A stretch of DNA of 64,000 bases from Reyranella sp. Lineage in GTDB: Bacteria > Pseudomonadota > Alphaproteobacteria > Reyranellales > Reyranellaceae. The position numbers and the translations under genes are program-made. Location of the stretch: positions 1 through 64,000 of the forward strand of contig NZ_JAFKJN010000014.1 in NCBI RefSeq assembly GCF_017305915.1, read 5' to 3'. Under the pieces are notes generated by a model that searched no databases, was not told the DNA's origin, and saw nothing but the letters and a program-made list of their open reading frames with translations. This document shows, one piece after another, positions 20,173 through 26,597 of this stretch; position 1 is the first letter of the stretch, and each line of letters begins with the position of its first letter.

Positions 20173-21156
20173 ATGACCAGCAACAAGACCAGAATCTTCA
20201 TCGACGGCCAGCACGGCACCACCGGGCTGCAGATCCAGGACCGGCTGAAGGACCGCCCGGACATCGAGCTGCTCGAGCTGCCGATGGCCGACCGCAAGGA
20301 CCTCGCCAAGCGCGCCGAGATCGCCGGCGATTCCGATATCTCCGTGCTCTGCCTGCCCGACGCGGCGGCCAAGGAGCTGGTCGGTGCCCTGGGCGATTCC
20401 GACACCGTGGTGATCGACGCCAGCACCGCGCACCGGGTGGCCGACGGCTGGGCCTACGGCTTCCCCGAGCTCGACAAGCAGCAGCGCCAGAAGCTGCACG
20501 ACAGCACGCGCATCTCCAACCCCGGCTGCTATCCGACCGGGGCGATCGGCATCCTGCGGCCGCTGATCGACGCCGGCATCGTGCGCGCCGATTCGACGCC
20601 GGCGGTGTTCGGCGTCTCGGGCTACACCGGCGGCGGCAAGGAGCTGATCGCGGTGCACGAGAGCCCGGGCGTCGAGCCGTTCGGCCTCTACGGCATGGAG
20701 CTCACCCACAAGCACGTGCCGGAGATGAAGAAGTACTCGGGCCTCAAGCACGCGCCCTTCTTCATGCCGTCGGTCGGCCACTACGCCCAGGGCATGCTGG
20801 TCATCGTGCCGATCACCCGCGACATCGCCGCGAAGAAGGTCGAGGCCAAGGACGTGCAGCAGGTGCTGGAAGCGCACTATGCCGGCGAGAAGTTCGTCAC
20901 GGTGCGGCCGTTCGCCGACCGCAGCTGGCTGGAGCGCGACCGCTTCCTGCGGGCCGACCGGCTGGTCGACACCAACTCGATGGAGATCGCGGTCTACGCC
21001 AACCCGGCCGAGGAGCAGATCCTGGTCGTCGCCTCGCTCGACAATCTCGGCAAGGGCGCGTCGGGCGCGGCGGTGCAGACCATCAACCTCAAGACCGGCG
21101 TCGACGAGGCGACGGGTCTTGCCGTGGCCGAAGCGACGGGCCTTACCGTCGCCTGA
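20173..21156 (+). CDS. argC: N-acetyl-gamma-glutamyl-phosphate reductase (short, type 2)
   Basis: A 327-residue cytoplasmic enzyme for the third step of arginine biosynthesis: NADPH reduction of N-acetylglutamyl phosphate to the semialdehyde. The nucleotide-binding start is FIDGQHGTTGLQI, the catalytic Cys119 sits in SNPGCYPTG, and GVSGYTGGGK follows; all are typical of the shorter AGPR type 2 proteins of proteobacteria. The C-terminus carries a short near-repeat (ATGLAVAEATGLTVA) that seems specific to this copy. The GNAT gene starts three bases after the stop. No other arg genes are in the window. Confidence 0.95.
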   Translation: MTSNKTRIFIDGQHGTTGLQIQDRLKDRPDIELLELPMADRKDLAKRAEIAGDSDISVLCLPDAAAKELVGALGDSDTVVIDASTAHRVADGWAYGFPELDKQQRQKLHDSTRISNPGCYPTGAIGILRPLIDAGIVRADSTPAVFGVSGYTGGGKELIAVHESPGVEPFGLYGMELTHKHVPEMKKYSGLKHAPFFMPSVGHYAQGMLVIVPITRDIAAKKVEAKDVQQVLEAHYAGEKFVTVRPFADRSWLERDRFLRADRLVDTNSMEIAVYANPAEEQILVVASLDNLGKGASGAAVQTINLKTGVDEATGLAVAEATGLTVA

Positions 21157-21159
21157 TCG

Positions 21160-21633
21160 GTGAACGAGCTGCTGTTGCGGCGTGCGGCGGCGGCTGATGC
21201 CGCTGCCGTGCGGACGCTGACGCGGGATGCCTACGCCAAGTGGGTGCCGCTGATCGGCCGCGAGCCCAGGCCGATGCAGGCGGACTATGACCACGCGGTC
21301 GTCGCCCATCGCGTCGACCTCGCGCTGCTGAACGGCGAGATCGCGGGACTGATCGAGACGATCGACCAGCCCGATCATCTGCTGATCGAGAACGTCGCCG
21401 TGGCGCCGGCCTTCCAGGGCCGCGGTCTCGGCCGCCGGCTGATGGCGCACGCCGAGCAGCTCGCGCGCGCGCTCGGCCGCGCCGAGATCAGGCTCTACAC
21501 CAACGCGCGCTTCACCGAGAACATCGCGCTCTACCGCCGGTTGGGCTATCGCATCGATCGCAAGGAAGAAGGTCCGCTTGGCGTCACCGTCTACATGAGC
21601 AAGCCGGCTGGACGTCACATCTCGACATCGTAG
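21160..21633 (+). CDS. GNAT family N-acetyltransferase
   Basis: A 157-residue acetyltransferase of the GNAT fold with the acetyl-CoA pyrophosphate loop VAPAFQGRGLGRRLM (about residues 86-100) and the late NIALYRRLGYR segment typical of single-domain GNATs. The acceptor is unknown. It uses a GTG start three bases after the argC stop, so it is probably coupled to argC. Its last 19 bases overlap the 3' end of the convergent toxin gene. Confidence 0.85.
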   Translation: MNELLLRRAAAADAAAVRTLTRDAYAKWVPLIGREPRPMQADYDHAVVAHRVDLALLNGEIAGLIETIDQPDHLLIENVAVAPAFQGRGLGRRLMAHAEQLARALGRAEIRLYTNARFTENIALYRRLGYRIDRKEEGPLGVTVYMSKPAGRHISTS

Positions 21634-21914
21634 CCGGCCTCGCGCGCGTGCCGGATGGCAAGGATCACCACGATCCCGCCGTCCAGCCGGTAGCGCGCGA
21701 CGTAGCCCGAATTTCCGGAGGGGATCAGCAGTTCGCGACAATCGGACTGTTCGGAATCGACGCGGCCCAACCGGGGATGCCGCGATAAGACCTTGATCTT
21801 ATCGCGGATCGTCCTGACGGCGCGCGAGGCGGCATCGGGATTCTTGTCGGCGAGAAAGCGGTACAGGCGCTCGAGGTTGGCGAGGCCGTTCCGCGAATAG
21901 ACTATTTGTGCCAT
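21615..21914 (-). CDS. ParE/RelE-superfamily toxin
   Basis: A 99-residue basic protein of the type II ParE/RelE fold. It shows the N-terminal helix pair (NGLANLERLYRFLADKNP), RHPRLGRVDS and the C-terminal strand motif RYRLDGGIVVILAIRHARE. ParE-like members poison gyrase and RelE-like members cleave ribosomal mRNA; the short C-terminus (HAREAGYDVEM) fits ParE better. It is the second gene of the operon, starting 13 bases inside the antitoxin gene. It ends inside the opposing GNAT gene. Confidence 0.85.
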   Translation of the reverse strand: MAQIVYSRNGLANLERLYRFLADKNPDAASRAVRTIRDKIKVLSRHPRLGRVDSEQSDCRELLIPSGNSGYVARYRLDGGIVVILAIRHAREAGYDVEM

Positions 21915-22198
21915 TTGGGCCGGCGCTTGGGCCTACGGGTGCCCAGCGATTCGACCCATGCATCGACCTCGTCCTGCGTGACGTGCAGGCCGGTGTCCTT
22001 GTAGTCCTGCCAGGCGCGCGCCGCCTCGTCGCGGAACGACTGGCGCGCCTCCTCCCGGCCGAGATATTCGCTGACCGCTTCACGCATCAGATAGTGCGAC
22101 GTCCGCTTCCGCGCCGCCGCAAGCGCGGCCAATCGTTCACGCTCGCCAGGGGCGAGCTTGAGCGATACGGGCGCTGTTTTCGATGGGCGGGTAGTCAT
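21902..22198 (-). CDS. Ribbon-helix-helix antitoxin
   Basis: A 98-residue protein with an N-terminal ribbon-helix-helix domain (PVSLKLAPGERERLAALAAARKRTSHYLMREAVSEYL). A C-terminal tail (RAWQDYKDTGLHVTQDEVDAWVESLG) is of the kind that wraps ParE toxins. It should neutralise the toxin encoded downstream and repress the operon. A small palindrome, AGGTATTACCT, lies 10 bases before its start. Upstream-antitoxin order and overlap are standard for this family. Confidence 0.85.
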   Translation of the reverse strand: MTTRPSKTAPVSLKLAPGERERLAALAAARKRTSHYLMREAVSEYLGREEARQSFRDEAARAWQDYKDTGLHVTQDEVDAWVESLGTRRPKRRPKWHK

Positions 22199-22208
22199 GA
22201 TCTCTACT

Positions 22209-22219
22209 AGGTATTACCT
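22209..22219. promoter_or_regulatory. Candidate toxin-antitoxin operator
   Basis: AGGTA-T-TACCT is an 11-base palindrome 10 bases upstream of the antitoxin ATG, where an RHH dimer would block transcription initiation or early elongation. A TTGACT hexamer further upstream on the minus strand may be the -35 element. Only position and symmetry support the call. Confidence 0.4.
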
Positions 22220-22301
22220 GCTTGCCGGCCAGTCAAACCAGAACCGGTGATCCCACCCCGGCTGTCATGAATCTGTAACGGCCAGCAGGCATCGGACTGC
22301 C

Positions 22302-23015
22302 ATGGCCTTCGACGTCTCTACCTTCGGCGACTCGGCGCTTCGGCTGACGGTCGCCCTGCTGCTCGGCTCGATGATCGGGTTCGAGCGGCAGTGGAATCAG
22401 AAAATGGCCGGCCTGCGCACCAACGCCCTGGTGGCGCTGGGTGCCGCGGGCTTCGTCATCTTCTCCGGTCTGATCGGGCAGGGCGATCCGACGCGCGTCG
22501 CGGCACAGGTGGTGAGCGGCATCGGCTTCCTCGGTGCCGGCATCATCCTGCGCGACGGCGTCAACGTGCACGGGCTGAACACGGCGGCGACGCTGTGGTG
22601 CTCGGCCATGGTCGGCACGATCGCCGGTTCGGGCCACTGGGCGCCGGCCCTGCTGGCGGGGGCGTTCGTGGTCGGCACCAACCTCCTGCTGCGGCCGCTG
22701 GTGCGGCGGGTCAATCGGCTGTCGCTCAGCAAGCCCAACGCCGAGACGCACTACACCGTCGAGATCGTCGTGCGCGCCACCGAGGAGGCGCAGATCCGCT
22801 CGATGCTGCTGCACCAGTTGGCGGAAGCCGGCCTCGGCCTGCGCCGGATCGACAGCAGCGACCTCGACGACAGCCCGAATGTGCGGGTGACCGCCCAGAC
22901 GATGGCCGCCAGGCGCAGCGACGCGACGCTGGAGCAGATCGTCGGCCGCCTCAGCCTGGTGCCGCAGGTGACCGGCGCGACCTGGCAGGTCGATCGCACG
23001 ATTCCCGATGAGTAA
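22302..23015 (+). CDS. MgtC/SapB family membrane protein
   Basis: A 237-residue protein. The N-terminal half has about four transmembrane segments with the MgtC signature (LLLGSMIGFERQWNQKMAGLRTNALVALGAAGF, GIGFLGAGIILRDG, NTAATLWCSAMVG). The soluble C-terminal half looks like an ACT-type regulatory domain (HYTVEIVVRATEEAQIRSML). MgtC proteins modulate F-type ATP synthase and adaptation to low magnesium or host vacuoles, and also occur in free-living bacteria. It stands alone, between the toxin-antitoxin promoter and the ATPase/LuxR regulator. No magnesium-leader structure was recognised in its 100-base upstream gap. Confidence 0.88.
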   Translation: MAFDVSTFGDSALRLTVALLLGSMIGFERQWNQKMAGLRTNALVALGAAGFVIFSGLIGQGDPTRVAAQVVSGIGFLGAGIILRDGVNVHGLNTAATLWCSAMVGTIAGSGHWAPALLAGAFVVGTNLLLRPLVRRVNRLSLSKPNAETHYTVEIVVRATEEAQIRSMLLHQLAEAGLGLRRIDSSDLDDSPNVRVTAQTMAARRSDATLEQIVGRLSLVPQVTGATWQVDRTIPDE

Positions 23016-23164
23016 TGCCATGCCTCCGCCGCACTCGCGCAACAGACGAAACCCTTGATTTTCTTCAACTAATCGTGCTTGACGGCAGCGTCATTCTCCT
23101 AGGAATGCAAATAATTTACCCGTAGTCACACGGCTCCCTTCGTCACCCTGTGAAGAGGTGATTC

Positions 23165-25750
23165 GTGGACCTGCTGGAACGGGAAAAGGATACGGCCGTG
23201 CTGGCCGCCGCGCTCGCCGTCGCCGTCGCCGGGCGTGGGCGCATCGTCCTGGTGAGCGGCGAGGCCGGCATCGGCAAGAGCACCTTCGTCGAGCATTTCG
23301 TCGAGGCGCACGGCAAGGGGCTGTGCGTGCTGACAGGCCACTGCGATCCCCTGTTCACGCCGACGCCGCTGGGGCCGCTCTACGACATCGCCCGCCAGAC
23401 CCGCGCCGATCTGCTGATGGCGCTCGAAGCCGGCGCCCCGCGCGCCGGGCTGTTCTCCGCCGTGCTCGACATGATGCGCGGCGACAAGACGCCCAACCTC
23501 ATGCTGGTCGAGGACATCCACTGGGCCGACGAGGCGACGCTCGACCTGGTGAAGTTCCTTGGCCGCCGGATCGCCGGCACGCGCACGCTGCTGGTGCTGA
23601 CCTATCGCGAGGACGAGGTCGCCGACACGCCGTTGCGCCAGGTGCTGGGCGATCTCGCCGTGTCGAAGGCGACGGTGCGCCTCGAGCTGCCGCGGCTGTC
23701 GCTCGACGCGGTGCGCCGGCTGGTCGGAAATCGCGCTCTGGATGCGGGCTCGCTGCATCGCCAGACCGCGGGCAATCCCTTCTTCGTCACCGAGGTGCTG
23801 TCGTCCGGCGTCGGCCTGCCGCCGACGGTGCGCGACGCGGTGCTGGCGCGCGCCGGCCGGCTCTGCCCGCGGGCGCGCAAGGCGCTCGACGCCGCGGCGG
23901 TGATCGGCAGCCGCATCGAGCATCGCCTGCTCGAGCAGGTGCTGGACGGCGCGCTCGACGGCCTCGCCGAGTGCCTGCGCGTCGGCATGCTCGAGCGGGT
24001 GGGTGACGGCGTCGCCTTCCGGCACGAGCTGGCGCGCGAGGCCATCCTGGTCGATCTCGATCCCGGGCGCCGCCGCGAGCTCAACCGGCTGGCCCTCAAG
24101 GCGCTCAGCGGCAGCGGCCGCCGCGCCGATCTCGCCCAGCTCGTGCAATACGCCGAAGGCGCCGGCGACGCGGCGGCGGTGCTGGAATACGGCGCGGCCG
24201 CGGCGCGCGCGGCGTCCTCCGTCGGCGCCCATCGCGCAGCGGCGGCGCACTATGCCCGCATGCTGCGCCAGGCCATCGATCGCGCGGCGCCTGAGCGGGC
24301 GGCGCTGTGCGAGGCCCATGCCGAGGAACTGGCCATCGTCGACCGGCTCGCCGAGGCCGAAGCCGCTCGCCGCGAGGCGATAACGCTGCGACGCGAGGCC
24401 GGCGACCGGCTGAAGGAGGGCGAGAATCTCGCCGAGCTCGCCTGGCCCCTGGTGCGCAGCGGCCGCAACGCGGCGGCCGACGAGACCTGCCGGCTGGCGA
24501 TCGAGGTGCTGAGGGCCGAGCCGCCGTCGCGCCAGCTCGCCAACGCCTATCGCATCCAGGCGCATCTCATGATGCTCGACCGCGACTGCGGCGGCGCCAT
24601 CGCGCTCGGCCGGCAGGCGATCGCGCTCGCCGAACGCTTCGACGACACCGCCACCGTCGCCGCCGCGGAGAACGTGATCGGCACGGCCCTGCTGGTAAGC
24701 GGCGACGAGAGCGGCCTCGGTCATCTCGAGCGCAGCATCGCGCTCGCCCGCGCCCACGGCATGGACGCGCTGGTCGGCATCGGCCACACCAACATCGGCG
24801 TGTCCTACGGCGAGATCTATCGCCTGGCCGATGCCGAGCGTCATCTCGGCGAGGGCATCGCCTACACCTGCGAGCGCGACCTCGATTCGGCCAACCATTA
24901 CATGCGCGCCTGGCTGGCGCTGACGCGGCTCTACCAGGGCCGCTGGACCGAGGCGGCCGAGGTCGCGGCGGATCTGCTGGCGCGGCCGAGCGTGTCGGCG
25001 GTCGGCCGCATCGTCGCGCTGGCAGCGCTCGGCCGCGTCCAGGCGCGGCGCGGCGACGTCGATCCCTGGCCGGTGCTCGACGAGGCGCTGGCGCTGGCGG
25101 CGCAGACCGACACCCTGCAGCGGCTGGCGCCGGTGCGCGCCGCCCGCGCCGAGGCGGCGTGGCTCGGCGGCGACAGCAAGCGCGCCGTCGCCGAAGCGGC
25201 CGCCGCCTGTGGCCTGGCGATCCGGCGCAAGCATCCGTGGTTCGCGGGCGAGCTGATCTACTGGGGCCGGATCGCGGGCTCTCCGATGGCGGCACCGTCG
25301 TGGCTGGCGCCGCCGTTCCTGCTGCAGAGCCGCGGCCATTGGCGGCGCGCGGCGGCCGAATGGCAGCGGCTCGGCTGTCCCTACGAGCAGGCGCGCGCAT
25401 TGGCCGCCGGCGATCCGCCGGCGCAGATCGAGGCGCTCGACATCTTCACGCGGCTTGGCGCGGCGCCGGCGGCGGCGATGCTGCGCCAGCGCTTGCGCGG
25501 CGCCGGCATCCGCCACATCCCGCGAGGACCGCGCGCGGCGACGCGCAGCAACCCGTTCGGCCTGACGGTGCGCGAGCTCGAGATCCTGCGCTGCCTCGCG
25601 ACCGGCCTGACCAACGGCGGCATCGGCGCCAAGCTGCATGTCTCGCCCAAGACGGTCGACCATCACGTCTCGTCGGTGCTGGCCAAGCTCGGCGCGGCTT
25701 CGCGCGGCGAGGCTGCGCGCATTGCCCGCGCCGAACGGCTCGTGGCCTAA
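23165..25750 (+). CDS. Large ATPase/TPR transcriptional regulator with LuxR-type HTH
   Basis: An 861-residue LAL/MalT-like regulator. An N-terminal STAND/AAA ATPase has Walker A SGEAGIGKST (residues 31-40) and a Walker B region MLVEDIHWAD near 113-122, followed by FFVTEVLSSG. A long Ala-rich TPR-like helical region (about 330-780) comes next. A C-terminal GerE/LuxR HTH (LTVRELEILRCLATGLTNGGIGAKLHVSPKTVDHHVSSVLAKLGA) ends the protein. Ligand binding to the helical region normally triggers ATP-dependent oligomerisation. The GTG start at 23165 has AGAGGTG upstream. The target genes are unknown; the downstream GFA gene is one candidate. Confidence 0.88.
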   Translation: MDLLEREKDTAVLAAALAVAVAGRGRIVLVSGEAGIGKSTFVEHFVEAHGKGLCVLTGHCDPLFTPTPLGPLYDIARQTRADLLMALEAGAPRAGLFSAVLDMMRGDKTPNLMLVEDIHWADEATLDLVKFLGRRIAGTRTLLVLTYREDEVADTPLRQVLGDLAVSKATVRLELPRLSLDAVRRLVGNRALDAGSLHRQTAGNPFFVTEVLSSGVGLPPTVRDAVLARAGRLCPRARKALDAAAVIGSRIEHRLLEQVLDGALDGLAECLRVGMLERVGDGVAFRHELAREAILVDLDPGRRRELNRLALKALSGSGRRADLAQLVQYAEGAGDAAAVLEYGAAAARAASSVGAHRAAAAHYARMLRQAIDRAAPERAALCEAHAEELAIVDRLAEAEAARREAITLRREAGDRLKEGENLAELAWPLVRSGRNAAADETCRLAIEVLRAEPPSRQLANAYRIQAHLMMLDRDCGGAIALGRQAIALAERFDDTATVAAAENVIGTALLVSGDESGLGHLERSIALARAHGMDALVGIGHTNIGVSYGEIYRLADAERHLGEGIAYTCERDLDSANHYMRAWLALTRLYQGRWTEAAEVAADLLARPSVSAVGRIVALAALGRVQARRGDVDPWPVLDEALALAAQTDTLQRLAPVRAARAEAAWLGGDSKRAVAEAAAACGLAIRRKHPWFAGELIYWGRIAGSPMAAPSWLAPPFLLQSRGHWRRAAAEWQRLGCPYEQARALAAGDPPAQIEALDIFTRLGAAPAAAMLRQRLRGAGIRHIPRGPRAATRSNPFGLTVRELEILRCLATGLTNGGIGAKLHVSPKTVDHHVSSVLAKLGAASRGEAARIARAERLVA

Positions 25751-25854
25751 GGTAGGGAGCATCGAATGCAAATTGGGGAGGTCCTTCCGATGCGGCGGCA
25801 CGCGGCGGTCGCCTAGCTTCCGTTCGGTTCGGGCCCTCCAGGGAGTTCCCCTCA

Positions 25855-26274
25855 ATGCATGTCGGATCGTGCTGCTGCGGCGCCATCACTGTCGAGCTGT
25901 CGGGCCAGCCGGAGGCGATGGTCTACTGCCACTGCCGCGCGTGCCGGGCATGGTCGGGCGGACCGCTCAATGCCTTCAGCCTGTGGAAGCCCAACGCGGT
26001 GCGCGTCAAGTCGGGCCAGCGCAAGCTCGCGGTGTTCCAGCAGACGGCGCTCAGCGACCGTACCTTCTGCTCGCAGTGCGGCGGCCATCTGCTGACGCTG
26101 CATCCGCCGATCAGCCTGGTCGACGTCTTTGCCGCCACGCTGCCGAGCCTCGCCTTCAAGCCCAGCGCGCACGTCAACTACGCCGAGGCCGTGCTGCCGA
26201 TGAAGGACGGGCTGCCCAAGCTCAGGGACTTCCCCAAGGAGTTCGGCGGCTCGGGCGAGATCGTCAGCGAATAG
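25855..26274 (+). CDS. GFA family (glutathione-dependent formaldehyde-activating enzyme-like) protein
   Basis: A 139-residue zinc-binding protein of the GFA/CENP-V fold with the conserved cysteines in CCCGA (residues 6-10), YCHCRACR (about 23-30) and FCSQCGGHL. The family was named for adding glutathione to formaldehyde, though most members are uncharacterised. It lies 104 bases after the LuxR-type regulator on the same strand. A second, shorter GFA gene is at 30940-31299. Confidence 0.85.
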   Translation: MHVGSCCCGAITVELSGQPEAMVYCHCRACRAWSGGPLNAFSLWKPNAVRVKSGQRKLAVFQQTALSDRTFCSQCGGHLLTLHPPISLVDVFAATLPSLAFKPSAHVNYAEAVLPMKDGLPKLRDFPKEFGGSGEIVSE

Positions 26275-26280
26275 CGAACC

Positions 26281-26387
26281 CACCCGCACACCGCGTCGAC
26301 GTGACGGGCGTTTCGACGCCGGTGTGCGGGTTCGTCCCTCTCCGTCCGCCCCCTCCCTTCACACCCCAAGGGCGGTCGGAGAGGGAC
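26281..26387. repeat. Two adjacent intergenic inverted repeats
   Basis: The 139-base gap after the GFA gene contains two palindromes. The first pairs CGCACACCGCGTCGA with its near-complement TCGACGCCGGTGTGCG, ending near 26330, with GGGTTCG/CGAACCC flanks. The second pairs GTCCCTCTCCGTCCGCCC (26334-26351) with GGGCGGTCGGAGAGGGAC (26370-26387), one mismatch in 18. Both could form strong stems in RNA. They are unlike the TCATCCTGAG family and are either a terminator for the GFA gene or dispersed repeats. Confidence 0.7.
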
Positions 26388-26413
26388 ACCTTCCCTCGAA
26401 ACGGAGACGGGCC

Positions 26414-26593
26414 ATGGATCATGCCGAGATCGTCATCGCCGCCCGGCGCGCCCGCGCCCGGACAATGCATCGCTGGATGAAGGTGCTGAGCCGGGCCGTG
26501 CGGGTCTGGATCGCGGCCCGCGTGCTCGAGCTGGAGCAGCGCACCGGCAACAGCGCCGCGACCACCGCAAGCTGGCCGTGGTGGCGGACCTGA
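26414..26593 (+). CDS. Small basic helical protein, hypothetical
   Basis: 59 residues, starting MDHAEIVIAARRARARTMHRW. An Arg/Ala-rich amphipathic helix occupies residues 5-45 and a short SWPWWRT tail follows. The ATG has GGAG seven bases upstream; a longer in-frame start at 26324 runs through the palindromes and looks unreal. No family recognised. The stop codon lies four bases from the stop of the convergent autotransporter gene. Support is the good ribosome site only. Confidence 0.4.
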   Translation: MDHAEIVIAARRARARTMHRWMKVLSRAVRVWIAARVLELEQRTGNSAATTASWPWWRT

Positions 26594-26597
26594 CACG

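Noticed and set aside
23126..25855. A 909-codon frame opposite the LuxR-type regulator
   Set aside because: Antisense shadow with low-complexity Arg/Ala/His content; the plus-strand protein has ATPase and HTH motifs.
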